A stretch of 64,000 bases of DNA from Tenacibaculum pacificus (GCF_027941775.1 NZ_CP115917.1:1873001-1937000), one strand, 5' to 3'; positions 28,475-38,498 are shown, numbered from the stretch's first letter. The notes: a model not told the origin generated them from the letters alone. A program made the numbers and translations.

Positions 28475-29002
28475 ATGAAACTAAATCTGACAATAATATT
28501 TATGATTTTTTGTCTGTCAACAATAAGCGGACAGAACCAAAAATTCAGAATTACAAATAGCTGTGATGATTTTTCTTATAATTTTGACAAACCAAATAAC
28601 TGGGTTATTGATTCTATCAATGTAACTCAATATTTAGCACATTCAGCAATCTATAAAAGCAAAAAAGATTATGATAATGGAGGAGCTTTGATTCAAATCT
28701 TTGCTTTTAAAAAACAAGATGAAAATACTATTGAAGACCTTAACTTTGATATTAATAACTATATTGAAAAATATGAAAATCTTAAGCAAAAAGAGCTGAA
28801 TATTAATCACTCTTCGTATAAAACATTTTGTAAAGAAGTATATGTTGAAGGAAGTTTTTATCAATACATTGTTTATCTTAATCCTGGAAAAGAATTTGAA
28901 TTTGGAATATCAGTTGCACTTAATATAAATAAAATGGAACTTGAAAATGAGGATTTGGAAATATTTAAGAATATAGTTAAATCTGTAAAAGCATTGGAAT
29001 AA
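28475..29002 (+). CDS. secreted protein, 175 aa
   Basis: Signal peptide MKLNLTIIFMIFCLSTISGQ, cleavage probably after SGQ. The mature domain has a strand/helix pattern ending in LEIFKNIVKSVKALE, similar in style to small periplasmic PsbP/DUF1795-like domains that end in ..ivkSvk. That similarity is only suggestive. The ATG is also the IS target duplication, so transcription must now start in the IS or read through it. Confidence 0.75.
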   Translation: MKLNLTIIFMIFCLSTISGQNQKFRITNSCDDFSYNFDKPNNWVIDSINVTQYLAHSAIYKSKKDYDNGGALIQIFAFKKQDENTIEDLNFDINNYIEKYENLKQKELNINHSSYKTFCKEVYVEGSFYQYIVYLNPGKEFEFGISVALNINKMELENEDLEIFKNIVKSVKALE

Positions 29003-29014
29003 AAAACTGGTGCT

Positions 29015-29138
29015 AACATTGTATAAAAATAATGCGTAGTTTAGTGCTTAATCAAGAGTTCGTGCGCTTTTGTTACATCTGATTTTCCTGAGGAAAATCC
29101 TCGCATACAAAACCGCACTATTCTTATACGTAACCGTT
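29015..29138 (+). repeat. attC-like site 33 (class V)
   Basis: 124 bp. Left flank TGGTGCTAAC, a perfect complement of the cassette start GTTAGCACCA. Arms GTATAAAAATAATGCG/CGCACTATTCTTATAC. Confidence 0.88.
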
Positions 29139-29147
29139 ACCACACAT

Positions 29148-29681
29148 TTGAAAAAACCAATTGAAATAGAATTAACATTTGTAAGAAAAGATTTTGAAGA
29201 GGTCTATTTCAATGGAAATCAAGCGAACTATTTCAAAAGTCAGACCGTGAAAAAACCATTTCAAAATATTTTGATTTCTGGACTTATATTTTCTCTCTTA
29301 TTATATAATACTATAACAGAAAATTCTGGACATATTTTAACTATTGTTCTTGGAATCTTTTTTGTTTATAATACAACTCTGTTTTTGATTAAAGCTTATG
29401 AAATATTTAAAAGAAGAAGTAAAGTAAAAAAATATTTAGATGATGTAGAAAAAATTAAGAGTCATAAATTAATATTAACTGATACTTCGTTCGAAATAAT
29501 ACAAGAACACGAAAAGACAATTGAAAAGTGGACTGACTTTAAATCTAGCGAAAGTAATGACTTGTTTATCTATCTATTATCTGAAAAAGAAAATTATCTA
29601 ATTCCGAGTAAGTCAATGACTGAACAGGAATATATTGAGCTGACTAATATTGTGACTGAAAAGATAAAAGCAGAAATATGA
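29148..29681 (+). CDS. YcxB-like membrane protein, 177 aa
   Basis: No ATG; TTG at 29148 gives KKPIEIELTFVRKDFEE. An N-terminal strand pair is followed by two membrane segments (~48-66 and ~70-90), then a PH-like C-terminal domain with LILTDTSFEIIQEHEKTIEKW and NYLIPSKSM. That is the layout of YcxB-family proteins (function unknown, sometimes linked to toxin immunity). It overlaps the next gene by 4 nt (ATGA), so the two are translationally coupled. Confidence 0.7.
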   Translation: MKKPIEIELTFVRKDFEEVYFNGNQANYFKSQTVKKPFQNILISGLIFSLLLYNTITENSGHILTIVLGIFFVYNTTLFLIKAYEIFKRRSKVKKYLDDVEKIKSHKLILTDTSFEIIQEHEKTIEKWTDFKSSESNDLFIYLLSEKENYLIPSKSMTEQEYIELTNIVTEKIKAEI

Positions 29682-29989
29682 CAAAGAATATAATACTGAA
29701 CATATTGTTATTTTCTGCCCTAGCCATTCTACTTGTTATATTACAAGTCTTTATTTTTTGGTTTATGTATGGCGAAGGAGCTGAATCTGGGAGAATAGCG
29801 GATTTATGGTATGTTAGCTTAATTTTAGAATATTTACCTTTATTTATCATTTTAAGTATTATATCGTTTAAGACATTCAAACATTATAAAGACAAAGAAT
29901 TTGATAAAGTAAAAGCGAACTTAATTTCAGTTTTGATATTAACAGTTTTATATTTATTTAGGTATGAAATTATCAACTTAATTGGATAA
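29678..29989 (+). CDS. small membrane protein, 103 aa
   Basis: Three hydrophobic segments (about 5-30, 45-63, 82-101). The ATGA overlap with the YcxB-like gene makes a two-gene cassette, so they may act together. Family not recognised. Confidence 0.7.
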   Translation: MTKNIILNILLFSALAILLVILQVFIFWFMYGEGAESGRIADLWYVSLILEYLPLFIILSIISFKTFKHYKDKEFDKVKANLISVLILTVLYLFRYEIINLIG

Positions 29990-30001
29990 AAAACGTGTGG
30001 T

Positions 30002-30126
30002 AACACCGTATATAATTTATTGCTAGTTCTAGCCTACTTACGAAAATCCTTAGGGGATTTTCTATTCCGCTTTTATTTACTAAATTAGTTGCTCGAAAAA
30101 CGCAACAAATAATATACAAAAACGTT
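30002..30126 (+). repeat. attC-like site 34 (class I)
   Basis: 125 bp. Left flank GTGTGGTAAC, a perfect complement of the cassette start GTTACCACAC. Confidence 0.9.
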
Positions 30127-30629
30127 GCTAAAAACTCGGAAAAATAAAATGCTGAAAACCAATATTGCGGAATTGAAAACGTAGAATTATAATTTTACTC
30201 AAATTGAATAATTTAGAAAATATTGAAAATTTAGAGTTTTTTAAAAGCTGAAAATAAATATCGCGGAATTTAAAACGTGAAATAAAGTTTTACTCAAATT
30301 CAATAATTTAGAAAATATTGAAAAATTAGAGTTTTTTAAAAAACTGAAAATAAATATCGCGGAATTTAAAACGTGAAGTAAAGTTTTACTCAAATTGAAT
30401 AGTTTAGAAAATATTGAAAATTTTGAGTCTTATAAAACTGAAAATAAATATCGCGGAATTTAAAACATTGAAATAAAGTTTTACTCAAATTCAATAATTT
30501 AGAAAATATTGAAAATTTTGAGTCTTATAAAAAATGAAAACAAATATGGTGGAGTTTAAAAAAATTGAATTAAAGTTTTCGTAAAATTGAATATTATAGT
30601 AAAAAATTAAACGAAAAATCGCATTTAGC
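30127..30629 (+). repeat. non-coding cassette, family A
   Basis: Starts GCTAAAAACTCGG. About five ~97-bp units. 30366-30629 is identical to window positions 1-264. No ORF. Confidence 0.8.
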
Positions 30630-30753
30630 AACAACATATATAATTCATTGCTCATTTATTTTCCTGCGGAAAATACTCGCAAATGTAGATGTTTGAGTTT
30701 TTTAAACTATATTAGTTGCTCAAAACACGCAACAAACCATATATAAAACCGTT
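30630..30753 (+). repeat. attC-like site 35 (class III)
   Basis: 124 bp. Left flank TTTAGCAAC pairs with GTTGCTAAA. IS copy 3 begins 18 nt downstream. Confidence 0.87.
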
Positions 30754-30822
30754 AGCCACTATTAGAAAAAATGTAAAATCCTGAAATAGGTTGACTAAAA
30801 TTTAAACACTTTTAGTTAAACT

Positions 30823-31216
30823 ATGGACACAAAGACAAAACTACCCTGCCGAAAAAAAGAACTACAATAAAGTAGGTTTTGAACTCAGATTATTCATCAT
30901 TGACCAAATTCATAATGGACGTATTTCTGTTAATTACGCCGCTAAAAAATACGATATTTCTAGAGCTACAATTCAGTACTGGATCAAAAAATATAGTACT
31001 TTTGAACAAAAAAAATTAAGCGTGAGTAAACAAGATGAAATCAAAAAACTCAAAGAGAAAATTGAAGAACTAGAATTTGTAAAAGATTTTCAACAAGATA
31101 TTATCGCTGATATGGAAATCATTACTGGTGTCGATATGTCAAAAAAGTCATTGCCCAAAACATTAGCAGAAGAGATTCAAAAAAAGAAGCAAAACCGTTT
31201 AAAAGAAAATGGTTAA
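30823..31216 (+). pseudogene. IS3-family OrfA, frameshifted (copy 3)
   Basis: The A6 run present in other copies is A7 here (30852-30858), which throws the frame out after about ten codons. One further substitution changes K to R in FELKLF. The remainder is intact from GTG 31022. Confidence 0.85.
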
Positions 31217-32079
31217 TTCAATGTTTTGGGATTAGTAAACAGGCCTTTTACAAACGATTAAAATCTTATCAAATAAAGCAAAATAACGAACTTATATTAA
31301 CACAATTAGTCAAACAATGTCGTGATAGAATTGGTCAGAAATTAGGGGCTAAAAAACTATATCATCAATTAAAAATTGATATCGATAAAAAAGGAATAAA
31401 AATAGGGCGAGACAAGTTCTATAATTTCTTAAGAAGCCATAGATTACTAGTACCTAGAACAAAAAACTATCATATTACAACGAATTCTAAACATCATTTT
31501 TATAAGTATAAAAACCTTGTATCAAACAAAATCCCGACAAGAGCGGAACAACTTTGGGTAACAGATATTACCTATATAAAAACAGAAAAAGGTCATAATT
31601 ATTTAGCTTTAGTAACAGATGCATATTCTAAGAAAATAATGGGGTATAAATTAGACACACATATGAGAACATCGCTTTGTATAGATGCACTCAAAATGGC
31701 TATCAAAAATCGAAAATATCCGAATGAAAAACTAATTCATCATTCAGATAGAGGACTACAATATTGCAATCCGACTTATACCCTATTTGCTGAAAAAAAT
31801 GGTTTAATTATGAGTATGACTGAAAAATATGATCCATATGAAAATGCTATCGCTGAAAGAATTAATAGAACTTTAAAATATGAATATGGTTTGAAACTAA
31901 CAATTAAAAACACTATTTTAGCAAAGAAAATTACAAAAAGTGCTATTAATATTTATAACAACCTTCGTCCACATTTAAGTCTCGATTTAAATACTCCTAA
32001 GAAGGTTCATATAAATCAAAATATCGAATATAAATCATATCGAAGAAATAAAAAAAATCTGGAATTATTAACCTTATAA
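31180..32079 (+). CDS. IS3-family transposase OrfB (copy 3)
   Basis: Intact DDE frame, but its upstream OrfA is broken, so OrfAB cannot be made unless the extra A is an error. Confidence 0.9.
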   Translation, partial: KKEAKPFKRKWLIQCFGISKQAFYKRLKSYQIKQNNELILTQLVKQCRDRIGQKLGAKKLYHQLKIDIDKKGIKIGRDKFYNFLRSHRLLVPRTKNYHITTNSKHHFYKYKNLVSNKIPTRAEQLWVTDITYIKTEKGHNYLALVTDAYSKKIMGYKLDTHMRTSLCIDALKMAIKNRKYPNEKLIHHSDRGLQYCNPTYTLFAEKNGLIMSMTEKYDPYENAIAERINRTLKYEYGLKLTIKNTILAKKITKSAINIYNNLRPHLSLDLNTPKKVHINQNIEYKSYRRNKKNLELLTL

Positions 32080-32122
32080 ATTCAAAAAAAAGGTCAACCT
32101 ATTTCAGGACAATACAAAAACA

Positions 32123-33084
32123 ATGGAGACATACATACAAACAGGATTAGGAATTATAGTTTACTTTTTTTAATTGGTTACAGACAGACAATTGGAGCTA
32201 GAAAAGAAAGAATTAAAAGCGCAAACGAAAAAATTTTAGAAACAATTCTACGCAGGCTAATTTTAGAGAATTATGAGCCGAAAAAGGATGATATCAAAAG
32301 ATTGATTGAAGGTAAAGCGAGAGACTATAAAGTTAAACAAAGAGACTTATTGAGCGTTGACCAAATCATAAATACAATTTATACAAGAATTTTTGAAAAC
32401 GATTTAATTAGTCAACAACAAAGAGAAGAAAACGTTGAGCGACTTTCAAATCTATTTGTAACTGACAAAAAAGAAATTAAAAGAGAAGTTGAACAAGTAC
32501 TATCAAGAGGAAAAGACAGTAATAGAAAAGTATTTAATTATTTAGTAATCCTTCTTGGACTTTTATCTGCTGTAATAGGTGTATCTATCGTTTCATTTGA
32601 CAAATTAGTGAATTTCAATTCTGAATTAAATTCTAACATTCTATTAACAATGCTTGCAAGTGTATTAGCAATATTCACTTCATACATCTTCTTAAGATTT
32701 AAAGACAATCAAGAAAGTTCTGATGAAAAAGACTCGCCAAGAAATTTACACAAAGTTGCATTTCGATTCGAAAGAGACATTATGAGGAGTCTCAAAAAGC
32801 AGAACTTTGACATAACCATTCCTAATGAAAAAGATTCTGGTTTTGACTTATATTTAAATAACGGACAAAAAAGCGTTGGTGTAAAAATTAAATATTGGCG
32901 AAATAGACCACCATTTTCTTATATAAAACATTTGATTTCTAGAATTGATAACGCAATGGAAAAAGAAAAGATTTCAGAGAGTTACATTATCACGAATGAC
33001 ACATACGATTTAGGACAAAAAATTAAATTTGATAAGAATATTTCAATAGTTACTATTAATGAACTTAAGAATAAGCTTCGATAA
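32123..33084 (+). CDS. membrane-anchored Mrr-like nuclease candidate, frameshifted at T7
   Basis: ATG at 32123 reads METYIQTGLGIIVYFF then hits TAA after a T7 run (32165-32171). Reading -1 there continues LIGYRQTIGARKERIKSANE and runs open to 33084. The joined protein has an N-terminal membrane anchor, a helical segment, two more hydrophobic stretches (about 90-110, 115-133) and a C-terminal domain FERDIMRSLKKQNFDITIPN, SGFDLYLNNGQKSVGVKIKY. There the D-x(n)-VKIK order and a following helix look like an Mrr-type PD-(D/E)XK fold. It may be a phage- or plasmid-restricting enzyme. The frameshift is probably a deletion of one T. Confidence 0.6.
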
Positions 33085-33097
33085 AATAACAGTGGCT

Positions 33098-33220
33098 AAC
33101 ACCGTGTATAATTAATGGCTAGTTCTCGCTTACTTACGAAAACCCTTGCGGATTTTCTATTCGGTTTTTATTTACTAAATTAAGTGTTTTAACACGCCAC
33201 AAATCATACACAAAAACGTT
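33098..33220 (+). repeat. attC-like site 36 (class I variant)
   Basis: 123 bp. Left flank AGTGGCTAAC, a perfect complement of the cassette start GTTAGCCACT across IS copy 3. Arms GTGTATAATTAATGGC with GCCACAAATCATACAC covary. Confidence 0.9.
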
Positions 33221-33714
33221 GGGTTTCATTAGCGGAAATCGTTAAAATTTGAAAATTTAGTTTTTAAATAAAATTTAAAAATAGCAGAGAAAATATTTAG
33301 AAAAAGCTCCTGTAATTACCTCAGGAAATCACACAAAAAATCATTTTGAAAATTATAGTTTTTTAAGAATGTTTTTTACATTTTGAAAAATTCTAATTGA
33401 AAATTGTTGTGTGAAAATAGAAATATAAAATGAGAGAATTTTAAAATCAAATTTTACATTTTCTATATTTTGAAAAATTATAGTTCAAAACTGTTGTGTG
33501 AAAATAGAAACGTGAAATGAAAGAGTTTTAAAATCAAATTTTACATTTTCTACATTTTGAAAAATTTTAGAAAATATGAAAAATAGAAATTGAAGCTCAA
33601 AGCGTGAAAATTAAAACCGTAGAATTAAAAACTTTGAGAAAAATAATTACTGTAAAATATGAGAATTTAAAAAATAGGTAGAAAAAAAATACAAAAAATA
33701 TAAAACGAAAACCC
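33221..33714 (+). repeat. non-coding cassette, family B
   Basis: 494 bp. Near-identical to 57878-58371 (same length, a few substitutions noticed). No ORF. Confidence 0.8.
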
Positions 33715-33838
33715 AACAGCGTGCATAGTTCATTGCTTGTTGATTTTCTTGCAGAAAATCCTCGCGCACGTTGAAGTTTTAGTTTTTTAAACTATATTAG
33801 TGCTGTAATTCCGCAACGAAACCATGCACAAATACGTT
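33715..33838 (+). repeat. attC-like site 37 (class II)
   Basis: 124 bp. Left flank AAAACCCAAC pairs with GTTGGGTTT. Confidence 0.88.
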
Positions 33839-34126
33839 GCAAGTAATGGCCGAATTTCCTCAGAAATTCCTAATTAGTGATTTATCTTTTCTAGAAATTA
33901 ATATTGAAAAATATTGCGCTGGAAAAATTGAAAATGACTGCTACTCTATTTTTAGAAAATGAATCCTAAAAAAGAGAAAAGAGATAGTTTTACTTGTAAA
34001 AATGAATCCTAAATAAAATAGACAAAGTAGATATTGGAGAAGCAACCTTTGCTACTAAAAGAGAATTCTGGAAAAAGACAAGGGATTCTTCGTAACAATA
34101 GATTAAATAACATAAACATTTAAAGC
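33839..34126 (+). other. 5' part of a family C cassette plus a coding remnant
   Basis: The first ~150 bp are family C (hairpin included) up to CCTAAAAAAGAGAAA. Foreign sequence then begins. One frame at about 34019-34095 reads DKVDIGEATFATKREFWKK then a stop at TCGTAA, which looks like the tail of an unrelated gene carried in with the lipoprotein gene that follows. Confidence 0.55.
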
Positions 34127-34577
34127 ATGAAAATATATAGTTTTCTTTTTGTCTTTTTTTTTATTTTCAAAATGTGAATATCCTGATACTTTTTATGGAT
34201 TGAGTATTCGAAATAATTCAGATATACCAATATCTTTTTATTTAAATACAATTTATAAAACTAAAAACTTTCAATATCCCGACACTTTAATAAATAATTC
34301 AGATATTACAAGAAATATTGGTTTATCAACAGCTACAGTTAATAGTTCAAAGAGTTGGAGAGAGATAGTGTCTGATTTACCAAAAGATACTTTGTCAATA
34401 TTTATTTTTGATAAGGATATAATAAAAAAAGAAGACTGGGAAAAAGTTAGAAAAGACTATTTAATATTAAAACGATATGATTTAAGTATTGAAGATTTAG
34501 AGCTATTAAATTACAAAATACCTTATCCACCAACAGCAGAAATGTTTAAAATGAAGCAATATCCATCTTTTGATTAA
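34127..34577 (+). CDS. lipoprotein inserted in a family C cassette, frameshifted at T9
   Basis: ATG at 34127 reads MKIYSFLFVFFF then drifts out of frame after a T9 run (34154-34162). With eight Ts it reads MKIYSFLFVFFLFSKCEYP, a clear signal peptide with a lipobox Cys, and continues through YGLSIRNNSDIPISFYLN to 34577 (~149 aa). The lipobox argues that T8 is the functional state. Unknown family. Both flanks are family C sequence (left to ~33990, right from ~34598 with GCGGAGTTTTAAGCTGAAACG), so the gene interrupts an otherwise non-coding cassette. Confidence 0.65.
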
Positions 34578-34721
34578 AAGGTATTACTAAAAAGATAAGC
34601 GGAAATAAAATAATGCGGAGTTTTAAGCTGAAACGTCAAAAAAATGAAAAATTAAATCTTAAAAAATAATTCAAATAGAAAATTAAGAAATGAAAAATAT
34701 AGTTAGAAAATCACTACTTGC
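34578..34721 (+). repeat. 3' part of the family C cassette
   Basis: Resumes at GATAAGCGGAAATAAAATAA and ends AAATCACTACTTG as in other family C members. Confidence 0.65.
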
Positions 34722-34845
34722 AACACCGTATATAATTTATTGCTAGTTCTAGCCTACTTACGAAAATCCTTAGGGATTTTCTATTCCGTTTTTATTTACT
34801 AAATTTAGTGCTTCAAAAACGCAACAAACCATATACAAACACGTT
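34722..34845 (+). repeat. attC-like site 38 (class I)
   Basis: 124 bp. Left flank TACTTGCAAC pairs with the cassette start GTTGCAAGTA, across the inserted gene. Confidence 0.88.
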
Positions 34846-34912
34846 GCAAAACATTGTCGAGCAAGTTTGCGGAAATTACTCAAATTTGAAAAATATAATG
34901 AAGTAAATTGAA

Positions 34913-35197
34913 ATGACAGAAGAAAACAAACCATCTGAAAAACATATATTATTTATATATTTTTGCTATATATCTGTTTTTTCATTAATTATTACAAGTA
35001 TTTTAAATTTGTGGACAGCTTTAGCTTCTTTAGGAGCGTTTTTTCTATTTTTAATTTGTCCTTTTATAACGGGAATAATAGCTTATAAAAATTATAGGAA
35101 AATTAACATATCTAAAACTCATAAAAAATTATTCTACTTTTCTTCTTTCTATTCGATAGGAGTTATAATTACAATAATATTTGCTCGAATATTTTAA
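34913..35197 (+). CDS. small membrane protein, 94 aa
   Basis: Three hydrophobic segments (about 12-32, 34-56, 73-92) separated by short basic loops (YKNYRKINISKTHKK). No family recognised. Single gene; the rest of its cassette (35198-35493) is non-coding. Confidence 0.7.
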   Translation: MTEENKPSEKHILFIYFCYISVFSLIITSILNLWTALASLGAFFLFLICPFITGIIAYKNYRKINISKTHKKLFYFSSFYSIGVIITIIFARIF

Positions 35198-35493
35198 TAA
35201 AACTGGAACACTTTCTCGCTCGTGAAATTTTGTGAAAATTGAGTAAAATTTAGAATTTAGAATTTAGAATTTACAAATATTTGAATTTACTCAAACGCTG
35301 AAAATTAGTTTGGCGGAATTCTTACTCAAACTCTGAATTTAGAAAGTTTGCGGAATTGAGCAAAATGCTAAAAATCTGAATGGCGGAATTCACTCAAACT
35401 CTGAATTAAAAAATTGAGAGAAAAATCACTCAAAAGTTGAATTTCGAAAATTAAGAAAATGTGATTATAGAAATAAAAAAACAACGATTTTGC
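35198..35493 (+). other. non-coding 3' part of the cassette
   Basis: Short repeated segments such as GCGGAATTCACTCAAACTC and TTTAGAATTTAGAATTTAG. No frame longer than a few tens of codons. Related in style to 47571-47775 and 55734-56157. Confidence 0.6.
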
Positions 35494-35619
35494 AACACCG
35501 TGTATAAAAAATTGCTAATTTAGTTCTTAACCAAAGGCAGTTGCATTTTTATGCACTTTGATTTTCCGTTGGAAAATCCTCGCGCACAAAACCGCAACTT
35601 TCCATAACACAAACACGTT
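35494..35619 (+). repeat. attC-like site 39 (class V)
   Basis: 126 bp. Left flank TTTTGCAAC pairs with the cassette start GTTGCAAAA. Inner hairpin GATTTTCC..GGAAAATC; arms GTGTAT and CATAACAC. Confidence 0.87.
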
Positions 35620-35860
35620 GTACACAATATACCAATCGCATTCTGAACATCAAAAAAACATTGAAGAAAGGGCTTATTTGGAAAGTTTTCGCCAAAAAAG
35701 TTTTCACAACATTCTGAACTGATTTCTCACAAGAGCAAAAAATTACTCTGCGAGATAATTTCTTTGCACTTGCTACTTTTCGTCTTCGAAACAAACAAAA
35801 TAAAGATGTAATTAAAAACACAAAATCAACAACTTAAAAATTATTATTTAGATTTATTGT
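35620..35860 (+). other. leader region of the iron-uptake cassette, possible gene remnant
   Basis: No intact gene. One frame near 35717-35835 reads FSQEQKITLRDNFFALATFR then RLRNKQNKD and stops. This could be the tail of a decayed gene, with low certainty. Confidence 0.35.
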
Positions 35861-35867
35861 AAATAAC

Positions 35868-35898
35868 TTGGTCAATCCAAAACACATAGTTATTTTTG
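35868..35898 (+). promoter_or_regulatory. promoter of the TonB receptor operon
   Basis: TTG at 35868-35870, 20-bp spacer, then TATTTTTG at 35891-35898. This matches the Bacteroidota TTG-N19/20-TAnnTTTG arrangement. About 38 nt upstream of the receptor ATG. Confidence 0.6.
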
Positions 35899-35935
35899 TC
35901 GGAAATTTAACTATTCATATTCAGTCTAAATAAAA

Positions 35936-38422
35936 ATGATGAAAAATATTTTATCAACACTAACTTTATTTCTGCTAACTAATTTAGCATTTTCTCAAAA
36001 CGCGACTATAACAGGAACTGTAACTGACAACAATCAAACAGCACTTTTAAGTGTAAACGTTTACTTAAAAAACACAACAAAAGGTACTCAAACTAACGAA
36101 AATGGAGACTTCGAAATCACTAATTTAGAAAACGGAGACTACATCCTTTCAATTTCGTATTTAGGATTCAAAACGAAAGAAATTTCAATTTCAATTTCAA
36201 ATAATCAAAATACAACATTAGAAAATGTAATACTTTACGAAGGAAATGAAATCCTGAGTGAGGTTGTTATTGAAGGAGAACGTCGTAATAAATTTTCAAG
36301 AAAAAAGACAGCTTATGTTTCTAAACTTCCATTAAAAGACATTGATAATCCAACAGTATATAGCACAGTTACTACTGAACTATTAGAATCTCAACTAGCA
36401 ACAAGTTTAGATGACGCAATGAAAAACGCAACAGGAGTAACAAAATTATGGGAATCAACAGGTCGTTCAGCGAGTGAAGGTACAAGTTATTACAGCATTA
36501 GAGGATTTAATGCTCAATCACAATTAATTAATGGAGTTCCTGGTTATTCTAATAGTTCCTTGGATCCATCATATATTGAACGCATTGAAGTTTTAAAAGG
36601 ACCTACAGCAACTTTATTTGGCAGTACGACACCATCATTGGGTGGTTTAATAAACATTGTCACTAAAAAACCATATAAAGGTTTTGGAGGAAGCGTATCA
36701 TATACAGGAGGATCATTTAATACACATAGAGTTTCTGCCGATATCAATACAGCTTTAGGAAAAAGTAAAGCACCATACTTTAGATTAACAAGTTCTTATT
36801 TAACAAAAGACAGCTGGCAAGATGCTGGTTTTAGAAAAACATTTTTTGTTGCGCCTTCAATTTCTTATGAAGTAAACTCACGTTTAAGTATATCTGCTGG
36901 TATTGAATACTCACAAACAGAACAAACAAATCCAGTAATGATGTTCTTGCGCTCTGGATATCCTATGGTATCTAATACTATAGATGAGTTGAATTTGGAT
37001 AATAATTTATCGTTTACTAATAATGATTTATCGTTAAAATCTTCCACTCTTACCACAAGATTGGTTGGAGATTATAAAATTTCAAATACATGGAATTCTC
37101 AAACAATATTTGCTTCGAGTGCTTCTGAAAGCAAAGGATATTATCAATATGTGATAGAAGGTGCTGGATTTGCATTTTTAGCGCATCCAGACCCAAATGT
37201 TCAAGCATTTGCAACACAATTATTGCAACAAGATGTATTAACTAGATTAATAGATAAAAGAGACGACAATCTTAATACCGTAAATTTGCAACAAAATTTT
37301 ATTGGCAATTTTAATTTAGGTGCCATAAAAAACAAAATGGTTATTGGTTTAGATTATTTATCAAAATCACGTACGACTAATAATCAAGCAACAGTACCAT
37401 CTACTGGCTTACCATTTTTTGATGCATTCTTTACACCTCAAGGCATTATAATTCCTACTCCATTTACACCAAATGCTAACTATATTATTACAAGTGAAAA
37501 TTTAGATCCTATTTTCGAACAAATACCCGTTAATAATATAGAAACAAAAAATCAAATATTTGCAACGTATGTTTCAAATGTGATGAAATTTAGTCCAAAA
37601 CTTTCAGTAATGTTAGGGATGCGATTAAATTACTTTGATCAAGAAGGTGTAGCTAGTACAGATTTAGATGATTATACAAAAACAACATTGTCTCCTAATG
37701 CTGGAATTGTGTATCAACCAATTTTAAATAAACTATCCATCTTCGGGAATTACCAAACAGGATACTTAAATGTTAATTCACAAGTTGCTATTGATGGATC
37801 TGTAAAAACTTTCGATCCGGTAAAAACTAAACAATTCGAATTTGGAATAAAATCGAACTTTTTTAAAGGAAGATTAAATGCAGGTATTAGTTATTATGAT
37901 ATTACTGTAAATGACAAACCGGATAGAAATCCATACAATGGACTTGGTGCTGGAATTGTTTTAGAAGAATCAAAAAGTAAAGGGGTAGAGTTAGAAATTA
38001 ATGCACAACCTGTAAATGGATTAAACATACGTGCTTCATATTCTTACAATCACGCTGAAATTACTAAGACTACTTTTGTAGATGAATTAAAAGGAAGAAG
38101 ACCAGCTGAAGCAGGACCTGAAACTATTTATAATTTTTGGGCAGATTACAAATTTCAAGAAAATACAGCGTTAAAAAACTTTGGCCTTGGTTTTGGATTT
38201 GACGGAGTTTCTGAATACTCGCCTAGAAATAATGGTGTTACAGGAAAATTTACCATACCAAGCTATACCATTTTAAATGCCTCTGTTTATTACGATGCAA
38301 AACAATTTAGAATTGGAATAAAAGGAAACAATTTAACTGACGAGACCTATTATAAAGGTTGGGGAACAATAAATCCTCAAGAAACAATTAATTTCTTAGG
38401 AACTGTACAGTATAAATTTTAA
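35936..38422 (+). CDS. TonB-dependent siderophore receptor, 828 aa
   Basis: Signal peptide (MKNILSTLTLFLLTNLAFSQ), then a carboxypeptidase-regulatory-like domain (~23-108, ITGTVTDNNQTALLSVNVYL). A plug domain follows (~125-240) with YYSIRGFNAQSQLINGVPGY, IERIEVLKGPTATLFGSTTP and GGLINIVTKKP, then a 22-strand-type barrel ending in aromatic YKF. It sits in the outer membrane and imports a ferric siderophore with TonB-ExbBD energy. The FhuA/FpvA-like plug and the PepSY-type gene downstream favour ferric-siderophore over heme or sugars. First gene of the operon. Its base composition looks more like ordinary chromosomal genes than cassette cargo. Confidence 0.92.
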   Translation: MMKNILSTLTLFLLTNLAFSQNATITGTVTDNNQTALLSVNVYLKNTTKGTQTNENGDFEITNLENGDYILSISYLGFKTKEISISISNNQNTTLENVILYEGNEILSEVVIEGERRNKFSRKKTAYVSKLPLKDIDNPTVYSTVTTELLESQLATSLDDAMKNATGVTKLWESTGRSASEGTSYYSIRGFNAQSQLINGVPGYSNSSLDPSYIERIEVLKGPTATLFGSTTPSLGGLINIVTKKPYKGFGGSVSYTGGSFNTHRVSADINTALGKSKAPYFRLTSSYLTKDSWQDAGFRKTFFVAPSISYEVNSRLSISAGIEYSQTEQTNPVMMFLRSGYPMVSNTIDELNLDNNLSFTNNDLSLKSSTLTTRLVGDYKISNTWNSQTIFASSASESKGYYQYVIEGAGFAFLAHPDPNVQAFATQLLQQDVLTRLIDKRDDNLNTVNLQQNFIGNFNLGAIKNKMVIGLDYLSKSRTTNNQATVPSTGLPFFDAFFTPQGIIIPTPFTPNANYIITSENLDPIFEQIPVNNIETKNQIFATYVSNVMKFSPKLSVMLGMRLNYFDQEGVASTDLDDYTKTTLSPNAGIVYQPILNKLSIFGNYQTGYLNVNSQVAIDGSVKTFDPVKTKQFEFGIKSNFFKGRLNAGISYYDITVNDKPDRNPYNGLGAGIVLEESKSKGVELEINAQPVNGLNIRASYSYNHAEITKTTFVDELKGRRPAEAGPETIYNFWADYKFQENTALKNFGLGFGFDGVSEYSPRNNGVTGKFTIPSYTILNASVYYDAKQFRIGIKGNNLTDETYYKGWGTINPQETINFLGTVQYKF

Positions 38423-38443
38423 ATAAATTTGAGTTAGTTTTTT

Positions 38444-38482
38444 AAACAACTCTAGGTCATATATATGATTTAGAGTTGTTTT
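38444..38482 (+). terminator. stem-loop after the TonB receptor
   Basis: AAACAACTCTA (38444-38454) pairs with TAGAGTTGTTT (38471-38481) around a 16-nt loop, followed by TATTTAAT. Likely a partial terminator that lowers expression of the downstream membrane genes. Confidence 0.6.
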
Positions 38483-38498
38483 ATTTAATATTACCTAA

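Larger units (their letters stand above)
30772..32116 (+). mobile_element. IS3-family element, copy 3
   Basis: 1345 bp, 18 nt after site 35. Target duplication AAA (30769-30771, 32117-32119). Cassette ends still match (GTTAGCCACT/AGTGGCTAAC). OrfA carries a +1 A, so this copy may depend on others in trans. Confidence 0.95.

Noticed and set aside
35549..35821. 90-codon minus-strand frame upstream of the TonB receptor
   Set aside because: Begins in the leader and runs across site 39. The plus strand reads a more protein-like fragment there, so at most a plus-strand remnant exists.
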